Source: Flectonema sp. DT1601 (taxonomy: Eukaryota; Euglenozoa; Diplonemea; Diplonemida; Diplonemidae). Taken from it: a stretch of DNA of 64,000 nucleotides. The position numbers and the translations under genes are program-made. The notes beneath the pieces were generated by a model that saw only the letters and a program-made list of their open reading frames with translations, was not told the origin of the DNA and made no database searches. Below, piece after piece: positions 20,805 through 31,223 of this stretch; position 1 is the first letter of the stretch, and each line of letters starts with the position of its first letter. The stretch is from NCBI GenBank assembly GCA_964019425.1, contig OZ025819.1:968566-1032565 (forward strand). Direction: 5' to 3'.

Positions 20805-22253
20805 ATGATGCCCCGCAGCCCTCAGAAGACAACCATGAAGGCTGCGCCGCGGGGAACTAGATCCCCGTCACCCACGAGAACCCCGGGAGCTTTGTCGTTG
20901 AGTGGGTCTTCAGCACATAAGTTGCCACCGCATAGTCTACATGGAGTGCCCAGCCCTGAGAATAGATTCTCGGGGTTTGCCAAGTCCCCGACGAGAAATT
21001 TTACCAAGTCCCCGACGAGAAATTTTACCAAGTCGCCGACAAGAAACTTTGCCAAGTCGCCAACAAAAAGCTTTCCCAGATCACCTCAGAGAAGTTATAT
21101 TAAATCCCCTACCAGGTTGTCTGCTGTAAAACAGCAAAAAGACACAACTCCTGTTGATAGGCTCCCAATTGGATCAGCAGTTGAAAGAAACCCTGCATTT
21201 TGGAAGTATGGCGATCAAGATGGAGGAGAAGGTTCTATCGGAATTGTGACTGCTGACGATCCAACAAACGGTTATGTTTGTGTGCTCTGGTCAGGGAATG
21301 TAACTCGGAATTACTACAAGTACGGACTGCAAGCGGAATACGATGTCATGCGTTCAACACGCTATGATATAATGGGATATCTATATTTTAACACACCGGT
21401 TTCATCATTTACTGACCCTGGAGCGCTGGGTGACTGCATTCGCTGTGACATTAGTGAATACTTTAGTATACCTTTGGCCATGACAACAATAAGCTTCCTT
21501 TCTACTCATGAGCATAACATTGTGGGTGTTAAATTCGTTCTGAAGAGAGATTCCGATAAACATGACCTGCAAGGGCTGTCTGATTTTGTACCAGCAAAGA
21601 CACTGCTGTTGGATAGATCACTGCAGATTAACTTGGATAAATCTTATATTAAAAATGGATCTGAAGTCTATTCTAACAATGCCACACCTGCGCCTGTACC
21701 GACGCCTGTCCCTGCGCCTGCACCTGCACCTGCACCTGTCGCTCCAGCGCCTGTTGCAAAACCGCGATTTTCAGTACCTGCAAATAGGCAAATAAACAAT
21801 TTTAGCAACAATCAAGTTGCTTGTATGCCAACTCCTCTGAAAGTGGAACCAACGGTACCGACTGACCTGGTAGAACTTGCTCCAATGGTGACTAGAATAG
21901 ATGTTATAAGTCGTGTATCCCCCAGCCCCCGCTTGTACCAGCTAACACTTAGAGGTGACATAAGCCAAATGCCTGTTGCTGCGATCAAAAAATCACTCGA
22001 AGCGCATACAGGTGTTCCGTCTTCTGCACAAGTACTTGAAAAAGAAGGATATGTTTTGTATGACAATGCAACAGGAAGCGCTGCTGGATTAAAAAGCGGG
22101 TCAGTTTTGACACTCAGGCTGGGAAATGAAGGATCAACGCCCACTAAGTCATATTATGTTTCAGAGGCTGCTCAAGTTTATACGAACCCCAATTCCCCAA
22201 CCACCTGGACAGTTAATGGGGAAAGAAGATCTGTTTCCCCTCCAAGACGTTGA
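20805..22253 (+). CDS. MIB/HERC2-domain protein with SPTR repeats and ubiquitin-like domain
   Basis: 482 residues. The N-terminal about 115 are basic and Ser/Pro-rich, with at least five tandem copies of a KSPTRNF-type heptad-to-decad (about 64-105). Such SPxR/K units bind DNA or microtubules and are cyclin-kinase targets. Residues about 125-182 match the MIB/HERC2 domain: RNPAFWKYGDQDGGEGSIG, then a strand with VLWSGN, then YYKYGLQAEYDV. A middle region (about 185-290) is not recognised. An Ala/Pro repeat linker (about 302-325) follows. Residues about 375-440 look like a ubiquitin-like fold (LRGDISQMPVAAIKKSLE, then HTGVPSSAQVL, then GLKSGSVLTLRL). A scaffold or ubiquitin-pathway role is plausible; no RING or HECT domain is present. 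Confidence 0.75.
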   Translation: MMPRSPQKTTMKAAPRGTRSPSPTRTPGALSLSGSSAHKLPPHSLHGVPSPENRFSGFAKSPTRNFTKSPTRNFTKSPTRNFAKSPTKSFPRSPQRSYIKSPTRLSAVKQQKDTTPVDRLPIGSAVERNPAFWKYGDQDGGEGSIGIVTADDPTNGYVCVLWSGNVTRNYYKYGLQAEYDVMRSTRYDIMGYLYFNTPVSSFTDPGALGDCIRCDISEYFSIPLAMTTISFLSTHEHNIVGVKFVLKRDSDKHDLQGLSDFVPAKTLLLDRSLQINLDKSYIKNGSEVYSNNATPAPVPTPVPAPAPAPAPVAPAPVAKPRFSVPANRQINNFSNNQVACMPTPLKVEPTVPTDLVELAPMVTRIDVISRVSPSPRLYQLTLRGDISQMPVAAIKKSLEAHTGVPSSAQVLEKEGYVLYDNATGSAAGLKSGSVLTLRLGNEGSTPTKSYYVSEAAQVYTNPNSPTTWTVNGERRSVSPPRR

Positions 22254-24030
22254 GTTTTGTATTGTAATTGTAATGATGAACTAATTTTTTTCTTTGCTGA
22301 AGTATTTCGAACAAGATTGTGATTGTATGTACTTTTCACTTGTTTGTTAATGCATATGACTCATTTTTTTTCAACCCAGTGAACAAATTGAAATTATGGC
22401 AACGGAAAGAAATATAAAATAAAAAATGCTGCATCGCTTGCCCTTGTTGCCCTATCTGTTGTTGCACTGCACTGATAACTGTTTATTTATTCGAACTCTT
22501 CAGGAAGCAAAAACTGATTCACCTAAAAGAAAATACAAGATACGAAAAAATAAATGACACCTAAAGATGAATAATAAACTAAACTATCATCAACAAGAAA
22601 GCAATCTCCAATGCAGGCTCTCCATATGAATTCGATTTAATTTTGATTTATTTAACAGTGTTTCAATTAACATGCGAAGTGATGTACCGTGATGTCAATA
22701 GGTGTGGACTTTTGCAAGATATCCGAAGCTTTTGAAATGCCAGTAGAAGAAGAACTTTGCTTCGAGTACAGGTAGAAAGAGGTTTCTTATTCTTTTTCAT
22801 TCTTGTGATTTGTGTGTTGTGGTGCAGGGGATATAAATCTTTTTGAGATCGGCCTTCCCTTTCCACATTGCCATGGAGCGTCTTCATCCATCATCTCCAA
22901 TCGATACCGCTCTGTGCGACTGCGGTGAGCGGTGAGAAAGAAACAAAGAAGTAATGGTGCAAACCTGTTTGTTGTGTTTGTTTTTGGCTAAGGTCAACCG
23001 CAAAGTCGCACAGAGACATCGAAGAATCAGCATCATCATTCAATGTGGCAAGCTCTCCGTCCCTCATCTGCACTATCTCGTCTGCAGACCGTGTAGGATA
23101 CATATGTGCACGAGGGCAAAGTTCTGTATTGGTGCACGTTTGTGAAAGTCTTCGATCCTACGGGAAAGCTGCTATCCAAATGTTGTATTAATGCAGCGCC
23201 ACCCCCGCAGTGCACACACCAGACGTAGCGATCTTGCACTACCCGTCTTGAAACACGGACCCTCTTCTCTTCCCTGCAAGCACACTTGGTCATGAGGTGG
23301 ATGACATGTGAAGTTGGAGAAATCTGCCTCATGACCCAAGTGACTCACGCTGCTACATCAACTAAGCCAGGCTTAGGCAGCGGTCCAGGTGGACAAGTGT
23401 GCTAGGGCGCTCGCAATTATATTTTACATTAAGATGGGTAGGGTTCTGCGCTGTTGTGTTGTGGCGGTTGAGATGCTTGATCAGTTTATCAGGAACAACA
23501 AAAGACACAAAAACAGAACAACAGAATACAGAATATAACTACAGAATACTTGTTGAATGCAAAAAAAGAATCAGCAAACTTCACTTTCTTACTTCTCACT
23601 CACACTTTTACTTGTTTGTGTAACAATTCCCACAAAACAATCTGCAACATTTTTGTCACTGTGTCATGAGTTTTTTAATTTTATTATTTAGCTTTGACAA
23701 TACAGAAATTCAACATACTGCAACTATAAATATCATGGTGTATAAAAAAGTCTCCAAATCGCCAAAAAATGGCCAAATCCACCATCTTTGTTATATCCAA
23801 AGTTTTTTTAGTACAATTATTCACAAAAAACACTTAGCAAAATTCGGTTCCAGAAAAAAAAAAATTTTTTTTTTTGGGCAAACTAGTGTTTACTACACAA
23901 ATAGTTTCAGAACTAACCATTCATTACAAAATCCAAAATGGCTGGGGGACCCAAAAACTGTATATGGGATGCATCAAGACCCGCACCAACTATTTGTGTA
24001 GGAAAGACCCTTTACCCTTTTTTTTTTGAC
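22254..24030. other. Intergenic, no gene recognised
   Basis: About 1.8 kb. Overlapping minus-strand ORFs at 22891-23332 have slightly higher G+C than the surroundings, but I see no domain. A homopolymer block aaaaaaaaaaattttttttttt lies near 23862. This is the transition from host genes to mobile DNA. Confidence 0.5.
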
Positions 24031-24043
24031 CTTTTTTTTTAAA

Positions 24044-24646
24044 CTAGTCATAAACTGCGAGGCCAGGGTGATCCGATTCAAGTCCCAGCTCCTGGCGTTT
24101 TTTAATAAAGTATGGGACTATTGCCTTCAGAAGGTACTCAATGGTTGTTGTTTCGTTTGCCCACCGTCTTAGATTACTGGTTAACAACAGCACATCATTT
24201 CGGTGTTTGAGACAAGGGCGCTGTGTGGAGTCGACCGTCTTTCCCTTGTAGACCTGCATTGGGAGCAAGTCCCCTACTGAATCGAGCAACCCAGTACGCT
24301 GACGCCCCGCTTATCATCGGTGAATGATATCGGCACGTGGTTCCACGACGGTGTGCCAACCCTTCCGTTCCAGGAACTTGTAGCCCATACTTCTTGTAGG
24401 GAACTAGAATCCACGCGTTCCGGTGTATCACTATCCCCTTGCTGTGCTTGAAACCAGAGAAGCAAACACACAGCCACCATAAGCACGGATATTCTCAATT
24501 AAATCGAGCACCCTTGCTTCCTCATCAGTGGTTAAGATGGTGGGTCTACCAGATTTCACCTGCCCTTCTTTTAGTGGTTCTCCCTTCGTCTGGCAATAAA
24601 GAGCTTTATTGCCCTGCCTGCACTGTTGATCTCGCCTTTGAAACAT
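24044..24646 (-). pseudogene. Decayed pogo/DDE_1-type DNA transposase
   Basis: Minus-strand fragments in several frames read in order as a DDE_1 (pogo-like) transposase. First comes a SGRPTILTTDEEARVLDLI stretch with IRAYGGCVF, like the region that precedes the catalytic core. Next comes SWNHVPISFTDDKRGVSVLG, like the DDKR-x-x-T/S motif after the first catalytic Asp. Then come LLPMQVYKGKT, RRWANETTTIEYL and IVPYFIKKRQELGL. The last fragment ends in LAVYD, the position of the second catalytic Asp, immediately followed by a stop. Several frameshifts separate the pieces, so it is dead. I did not find terminal inverted repeats. Confidence 0.7.
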
Positions 24647-24792
24647 TGGTAGCAGAGCACCATCTCACCGATGTTAAACAACTCCTCCCTTGACCACTTC
24701 TATAACAGCGAGGTTGCTCTTTCACCCGCTGCTCTTGCCTTATCAAATCCAGCTCCACCTACTATTGGCACAACTTTGGAAAAAATAAAATC

Positions 24793-24873
24793 GCGGACGG
24801 CAGGATTTGAACCTACGCGGGCTAAGCCCAATGGATTTCAAGTCCACCTCCGTAACCACTTGGATACATCCGC
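24793..24873 (-). tRNA. tRNA-Ser(UGA)
   Basis: Read on the minus strand, 81 bases fold as a type II tRNA. The acceptor stem GCGGATG pairs with CGTCCGC (one G-U). The D stem is TCC/GGA, and the anticodon arm GTGGA-CTTGAAA-TCCAT has anticodon TGA. The long variable arm is GGGC-TTA-GCCC, and the T arm GTAGG-TTCAAAT-CCTGC contains the B box. There is no intron. All stems are intact. It lies next to a SINE poly-A tail. Confidence 0.9.
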
Positions 24874-24881
24874 TCCGGCAA

Positions 24882-24887
<6 letters not shown>

Positions 24888-24930
<43 letters not shown>

Positions 24931-25170
24931 TCAACCCCCTTAGCAGACCTTTCACCCACCCGCTACAGTGGGCGCCTTATAGGTGTGGTCTTTAGATTTT
25001 CAACATACCCTGGAGGGACTTCCAGTCCGTGAAGAGGGGCCTGGCCAATGACCAGTTCGGTACCGGCGGCTTTCGCCTGTGGCTGTCCCAAATTAGCTCA
25101 GTGGCGGAATCGAACCGAAGATCGTCCGAGTGGAGGGCCAACCCACTCACCACTGCGCCATAACTGGCCC
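24888..25170 (-). mobile_element. tRNA-derived SINE with poly-A tail
   Basis: On the minus strand the element starts GGGCCAGTTATGGCGCAGTGG. It contains an A box (TGGCGCAGTGG, 25150-25160) and a B box (GGTTCGATTCC, 25106-25116) at tRNA-like spacing, so it has an internal RNA polymerase III promoter. A unique body of about 170 bases follows, ending in 41 A (T run 24888-24928 on +). No ORF is present. The head does not fold as a good tRNA. The A-tail implies mobilisation by a poly-A-recognising non-LTR element. It abuts the tail of element A. Confidence 0.75.
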
Positions 25171-25177
25171 TATTCTC

Positions 25178-27280
25178 TTTTTTATTTATTTATTTAGTCA
25201 CATCCCCCCTGTCTTTCCACTTTATTTTTCTTCATTCTGAGCATTCTTGCCCTTCTTATTTTTTGATAAAGTAAACAAGTAAAAACAAGCGCAACTGTCC
25301 TGAGTCCGTTGGAGGACTTCCCCGGATAGGAATCTCAAGACACAGTTAATATAAAGCGAAGGATCAGTACAGGGACGGTGGCCAAAGACCACTGGGTTAC
25401 CTACGAGCCATGAAGCTCTGCGGATGTCCTCAGAGAAATTAGGAGTTGATTAAGGAGTGTGATAAGGAAGAATGATACTAATGAATTAGCAACTACCAAT
25501 CAGTTAACAGTTTGATAAGCCTGTTCGTTGTTCCAAATGCCATAAGTAGCCGGCTAGGGCGTGAAGATTTCTCGTCGCAAACATTATTGAAAGATTTAGT
25601 TTGGTCTCGGAGATTCTCGCTTCCTGAATGTTTGATCTAATTGTTCCTTCTCTAATGCGGACCACGTCACCATCCTCGCAATCAAATATTAGATGTCGGG
25701 CAGAAGAGTCTGTTCTTTTGCAGAAGGGGCACTTTATCGGTAGTTCATTTACCCTGAGCAGGGGGTGAGAACCCGTTCTGAACCTGGCTATCCTTATCTC
25801 TGATTCTCTCAGCATGTCCTTGGGGTATCGAGCCGCTCTCAGGCCTCCGGTAGCATCAAGATATTGCCTAAGCATCACCCGTTTGATCGGTGGTTTCGCC
25901 CTTGTTGAACCCTCCATAATCTTACCAAACAGCTTTCTGTTAGCTTCCCTCGCTATCCTTGACTTATGTGCGAAGAAGTCCATAGTCGTTGACACCGGCT
26001 TGCTCTTAACATCTTTTGAGATCTTTTTCGCCAGTTCATCTGCCTTGTCATTCGGTTCAATTCCCACATGAGCTGGGATGAATTGAAGGTGAACGAATGA
26101 GTCTAATTTTCTTATCCCTTCTAGTATCGAGAGAGAGTTCAGCTTCCTCTGAGCCGCAATTCCACCACGCAGCTCATCCAGATTGGATTTAGAATCACTG
26201 AAGACTCTCGTGATTCCAGATCTGGGACCCAAGACAGAGGTTGCTTTTTCAAATTCACTTATTAACAGCTTCAGAGTTACCTGTTCAGCTTTATAACTAC
26301 TTTCCGTTGCAACTAGTCTCGATGCCATGGTCCGTTCACACGGCGTGATCTGCACTGCCGCTGCGCCTGCCGTGTAGTTGACAGGGTCGTGGGATCCGTC
26401 AACAAAAATGGACGAGGTACATGGCCTAAGTTCGCTGCAGTACTCCTCGAACTTAGCCTTGTCCACTTCAGCAACACCGGTCTTCGAATGTCCATATCCG
26501 CAAGATATCTCCAGGTTCGGAACATCTATCCATGGCTCGATGCTGTCAGGCATGACAATCCCCTGGATCTCCATATTACGGTCCTCGGCCGGTAAAGTTG
26601 AACTCCAAGTTCCACTAGCGATTCCCTTCGTAGAAGGAACCCAATCCAGTGACCGATACCTAAATAAAGCAATCCTGGCTTGCTTCTCAATCTGCAGTCT
26701 CATCGGTAGTATGTTCGCCTCCCACAGTAACGGAAGGGACCTTGTGTTGAAGCCGCAGCCGGTGATCTTTCTTGCTATCTTCCTCAGATTCAGGTCAATA
26801 GGTTTTAGCTGTTCATCTGTCAGGAAAGGTCCATAGCTCTCAAGCCCATACAGAATCCTTGAGAGGATGTATAAGTTCTTGATCATGTTCAGCGTTTTGA
26901 AATCAAAGTTGAATAGCTCCAACTTTCGAAGCAGAACAAGTCCCTTCCTCGTCTCATCCAGTAGTTTATCCACTTGTGTACCATATGTAAGGTCATCGTC
27001 AATATGGACACCCAAGTACTTAACACTATCCACCATCGGCATGAGTACGGCAGTCAGCAACTTCACCCAGGTCGGATCCGGACCCACTGGCATCAGTTCA
27101 AGAAGTTCACTTGCCTTCGTAACCTCCGTATCACCCAGCTTGAGGATCATCGCCCCATTTCCAAGTAATGGCCTACCTTCTTCATTTGACCGAATCATCC
27201 CAGCCAGTTCCTCCCTACTGATCCGAAAGAAGTTCTCTCCTGACGTTCTGGGGAATCCCAGTCTCCAATACATATTACCT
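25178..27280 (-). mobile_element. Non-LTR retrotransposon copy A, 5'-truncated
   Basis: Reads right to left. It starts within the end of the reverse-transcriptase domain (MYWRLGFPRT near 27270) and runs through RNase H and zinc finger. It ends with a 3'UTR (25503-25200) and a (TAAA)n tail at 25178-25197. The 3'UTR and tail match those of element F (35228-35534), so the two are one family. The right end is an inverted junction with element C. Confidence 0.8.
25504..27280 (-). pseudogene. ORF2 C-terminal part of element A: connection, RNase H, zinc finger
   Basis: About 590 codons, stop at 25504. The thumb region has DSVKYLGVHID and GLESYGPFL. RNase H residues are seen in IFVDGSHDP (Asp), ESSYKAEQ (Glu), RVFSDSKSN (Asp) and FIPAHVGIEPNDKADELAK (His, Asp). 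A CCHC finger, CPFCKRTDSSARHLIFDC, is near the C-terminus. The open frame continues about 45 codons further right, but that part is antisense to element C and not part of the protein. The endonuclease and RT catalytic core are absent, so this copy is inactive. Confidence 0.8.
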
Positions 27281-27798
27281 TTGACGCGATAAAATATCCT
27301 CCCGACATGAAAAGGAGCGATGAAATCACAAATTTCAGAACGGGGTGTCATCCACTGATGCAAAACTGGCGGAAAGCCATCAAATGTCCATTCTGCCATA
27401 GCGCTCCATCCAACCAACCCCACCTACTCGTAGGCTGTCCATCACAGAAACTCGATGCAGCCAGATATGAAATCCTTGGCTTTTCTACATTGACAGGCGA
27501 ATGGGACCGATCAAGTGATCTAATCCTCATCAACGGCATTCCTGCCAGTCTTGGCTCAATCTTTGCCACCAGCTGGCTTCCTTCAGTAGCGATGTTGATC
27601 AGGTGGATGGAACAAGCATCCAACCTGAGACTTTGGAATTGTGTAGGTGACACGTAGTCGCCACTTAATTTAAATATAAGTTTTCTTGTGATGAAGACAG
27701 GGGTGTGAGAACTGATAAAGGGATAGAAATATTTGATATCGTCAGAAAACTAATAGAGACATTGACCTATATAAATAAATAAAGGAACGGCGATTATG

Positions 27799-27874
27799 TG
27801 GCTACATAGCTCAATTGATAGAACGCCGGTCTGAAAGAATGGCGGTCGAGGGTTCAAAACCCGCTGACGGCGGT
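27799..27874 (+). repeat. tRNA-Phe-like sequence (degenerate tRNA or SINE head)
   Basis: Contains an A-box-like TAGCTCAATTGATAGA, an anticodon-loop-like CTGAAAG (GAA, Phe) and a B-box-like GGGTTCAAAACCC, followed by a TTTTTGTTT terminator-like tract. The T arm is near complete, but the anticodon stem and the acceptor stem do not pair well. It lies inside the 250-bp segment present in C and absent from D. I read it as a decayed tRNA or a tRNA-derived SINE rather than a working tRNA. Confidence 0.5.
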
Positions 27875-27924
27875 TTTTGTTTGGTGCTCAGTTTCGGTGG
27901 CAAATTACCTAAATGGAATTTTGA

Positions 27925-28370
27925 TGTTTTATCAATATTTAGTATTTTCATCATTATCAATCATCTCCTGGTTGGGTAACTGCACATCACCTTCGGTGTT
28001 GTCTCAGTGTCCCTTCCAATACTCCTTTCTCCTTCTTCTCCTATTCTCCTTATAAATTTCTCCTGAGGCAGGCCTTCGGGCTGTTCAAGTGGTCTTTGAC
28101 CACCGCTCTAGTTATATGCTCGATTCTTTGTTTTCCTTATCGATGGTAGGAATGGCAACCGAATTAGCTTCGTGTGTCCAATTTCAAGGACGCATGACCA
28201 TTTATTTTTTTTCCGTTGCCGCTCTTCTTACGTCCTCAGCGGAGCCTACCTATGTTTCCCGTGTTTTCCAATTTGTCAGACTTAAATCAAAAGAAAGTAT
28301 AAAAGAAAGACAAAACAAAGAAGTGAAAAGAACAAAAACAAAGAGTCTGGATGCACAGACGAGTGTAACC
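27925..28370 (+). repeat. 446-bp direct repeat, copy 1 (3'UTR of element C)
   Basis: Nearly identical to 31224-31669, with the same length. Both are the 3' untranslated end of the C/D family, ending gagtgtaacc. This copy is followed by A10. Confidence 0.85.
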
Positions 28371-28380
28371 AAAAAAAAAA

Positions 28381-31202
28381 GAGACGCTGGTAAGGACATC
28401 AGCGTATCAAATATATCTGAGAACGATTTACCTGCAGCATTTCTGGACCTCTTTGTGGCCGATGGGGATGCTGCTAAACTCGAAGCCCCTTCATTGAAGA
28501 AAGAAGACTTGGAATTGGACATCTGTTGTGACTTCACAGATACCGAGATATCAGCAGCAATTAAAAACCTGAAGCCTCGCAAAGCAGCAGGCCCTGACGG
28601 TATTCACAACGAAATGCTTAAGAACTTATCTCAGAAGGCAGTTGACTGTTTATTAAAGGTGATCAATTCTTCGTGGAGATCCTCCAATGTTCCATATCTT
28701 TGGAAACAGGGGTTAATCAAACCGATGTTCAAGTCGGGCAAACCGCGGAACGATATTAAAAGCTACAGACCAATCACACTCACTTCGGTTGTTGGCAAAC
28801 TGGCTGGGAGGTTGGTGTACGACAGGCTCATGCATTGGCTTACCGAAAACTCAGCACTCAGTCCGATTCAAGCTGGCTTCAGACGGGGCAGAAATACCTG
28901 CGAACAAATCACAATTCTGGTGGACGCCATGGCAAACAACCACACGAAGGGGAGGAGGTCAGTCTTCTTGTCATTCGATTTCACAGCAGCCTTCGATAGG
29001 ATTAACCATCGAATTTTACTTTCAAAACTACAAAGAATGGGCATCCCAACCTTCATCGTTCGATGGATAACGGACTTTCTAACCAATAGGAAGGTCAGAG
29101 TTGATGCAAATGGACATTTCAGTAAGTTTCGTACGCTGTCAAAAGGAGTGCCTCAAGGATCAATCTTAGGCCCACTACTCTATTTAATATATGTTGACGA
29201 TCTGTGTAAGATTCTCCCACAAGAGAAGGAAACGACTTTGACCGCACTGTATGCAGACGACACCGCTTGTGCAGTATTTGGCTCGACCATGGGCGAAGCA
29301 ATCTCAAACGCTCAACGAATACTTGACATCGTTGACAAGTGGTGCCGTGATAATGACATGGCACTTTCAGTCTCCAAGACTTGCGCTCTGAAAATGGATA
29401 TTCAATCGAAAGAAGTAACCCTGACTGATACTAGCGACCGCGAACTCTTATTCTCAAAATCACTGGAAGTACGTTCGTTAGATATTGACTATTTTGATCT
29501 AGACAGCGTGGTCAACACGACGACGACAAGGCCCACTTTACTGAGTGGTGAAACGATCCTCGAAGTAGAGGGGAAACCCATCAGGACTCAACAAGAATTA
29601 GAAGATTTACTGATGTTGAACATCCACGACGAGATGAATGTCAAAGCGAAAATTAAAATTGCCTTCCTACTGCCGATCACGGACTCAGTGAGATATCTGG
29701 GTGTTTACATTGATAACAGGCTCAGGTTTGATAAACAGTTAGAGAAAATACACGACGAACTGAAGAAAGGGATCTCCCTTCTGCAGTGCCTCCAGCCATA
29801 TGAATTGGACTTCAAGACCCTAAAGATGGTTAAAAACTTGTACGTGACAGCGACGATTTCCTATGCACTGGACAGCTTTGGTTGGTTGCTCAACCAGCAT
29901 AAAACGGATGCTATCGACTTCGAGATGAGAAAAATAGCGAGACTTGTAACAGGATGCAGCAGATGTACTCCGAGGGAGTTGCTCCTTTGGGAAGCCGACA
30001 TCTTACCGTTTAAAAGGCAAATCGAAAAGCAGACTAAAATTGCCTATTTCAGGTACAAAGCCATGACCTGGGTGCCGGACACCAACTCACTCGCATCGCC
30101 TCGAAGCTTCTGGGGTGGCCTCATTCCCCGTTCTGAAGGTCAACTAGAAAGTGTGGGGATCGTTCAACCTGACTCTATCAAACCTTGGATTGCTTCGGAC
30201 AATGTTCAAATCAGCAACAGCTGCGGTTTTACAAAATCCCCTGATCCCGCAGTGGACAGGGAGAAATTCCTTACCTACAACGCGACACTTCCTCCGGTGG
30301 ACATGGTGATCAACTGTGACGGTTCATACTCTTCGAATGCGTCAGGCGCGGCTCTCATTGCTAGGTCACGAGACGGAAAGAAACGTGCTCATGCGACCAG
30401 ATTAGTGCGTGCGGATTGCAGCTACAGAACTGAGCAACATGCCTTGAAAAATGCGGCAAACTACTTAAACTGGAAGGTACAGAAAGACGGGCTAACTAAG
30501 TCAGTCAGAATCTATACCGACTCAAAATCATTGTTGGACGAGTTGAAGGGTGGCAGGTGTAAACAGAGAAACACCAGATCCCTCGGCATCCTCGAGAACC
30601 TACGGAACTGCGGTATGAAAGTACATCTTCAATTCATCCCTTCTCACATGGGGATAGAAGCACACGACGAAGTTGATGAACTTGCTAAGAAATCGGCTCA
30701 CAACAGATACCTCCCTCAAATCCCAATCCGAGGATCCTTCTTCTATCACAAATCCCGAGTGAGGAGGGGGATCACGAAGGACATTTGGAACAGAATTGGT
30801 TACACTTGCTATAAAAACACCGTCAAAGGTGCCGCGATAAAATATCCTCCCGACATGAAAAGGAGCGATGAAATCAGAATTGCGAATTTTAGAACGGGGT
30901 GTCATCCACTGATGCAAAACTGGCGGAAAGCCATCATATGTCCATCCTGCCATAGCGCTCCATCCAACCAACCCCACCTACTCGTAGGCTGTCCATCACA
31001 CAAAGTCTCAGGTTGGATGCTTGTTCCATCCACCTGATCAACATCGCTACTGAAGGAAGCCAGCTGGTGGCAAAGATTGAGCCAAGACTGGCAGGAATGC
31101 CGTTGATGAGGATTAGATCACTTGATCGGTCCCATTTGCCTGTCAATGTAGAAAAGCCAAGGATTTCATATCTGGCTGCATCGAGTTTGGAATTGTGTAG
31201 GT
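28381..31202 (+). pseudogene. ORF2 of element D: RT, RNase H, zinc finger
   Basis: The open frame runs back to 28089, but its first about 97 codons are 3'UTR and poly-A of element C; real coding starts about 28381. RT motifs: KAAGPDGIHNEMLK, LSFDFTAAFDRINH, GVPQGSILGPLLYL and LYADDTAC (YADD catalytic box). RNase H: INCDGSYSS (Asp), YRTEQHALK (Glu), IYTDSKSLLDEL (Asp), FIPSHMGIEAHDEVDELAK (His, Asp). Zinc finger: CPSCHSAPSNQPHLLVGC. The frame is then disrupted by the inverted segment 31005-31185, giving an early stop at 31037. In copy C the same stretch is in direct orientation and encodes about 60 further residues. The endonuclease domain is missing. Inactive. Confidence 0.8.
31005..31185. 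other. 181-bp in-place inversion in element D
   Basis: The sequence is the reverse complement of 27451-27631 in element C, with identical length. The flanks on both sides (cacaaa on the left, tttggaattgtgtagg on the right) are collinear in the two copies. Only AAA/TTT is inverted at the boundaries. Confidence 0.85.
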
Positions 31203-31223
31203 GACACGTAGTCGCCATTTAAG

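Larger units (their letters stand above)
27281..28380 (+). mobile_element. Non-LTR retrotransposon copy C, 3' fragment with poly-A
   Basis: Starts within the C-terminal zinc-finger region of ORF2 (coding 27286-27657, with CPFCHSAPSNQPHLLVGC and a C-terminus ending NCVGDT). A 3'UTR then ends gagtgtaacc and A10 at 28371-28380. It is the same family as D. Compared with D, the 3'UTR carries an extra segment at about 27675-27924 that includes a tRNA-like sequence. It faces element A head to head. Confidence 0.75.

Noticed and set aside
22891-23332. Overlapping minus-strand ORFs as a gene
   Set aside because: Frames overlap without a shared domain and no start or acceptor signal is convincing.
27281-27423. 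N-terminal about 45 residues of the 639-codon minus ORF of element A
   Set aside because: They are antisense to the zinc-finger region of element C; the open frame crosses an inverted junction.
27799-27874. Functional tRNA-Phe
   Set aside because: The acceptor stem does not pair and the anticodon stem has a mismatch, so it was listed as tRNA-like only.
28089-28380. First about 97 codons of the long ORF at 28089-31037 as part of the RT protein
   Set aside because: This stretch matches the 3'UTR at 31388-31670 and ends in the A10 tail of element C. It is open only by chance.
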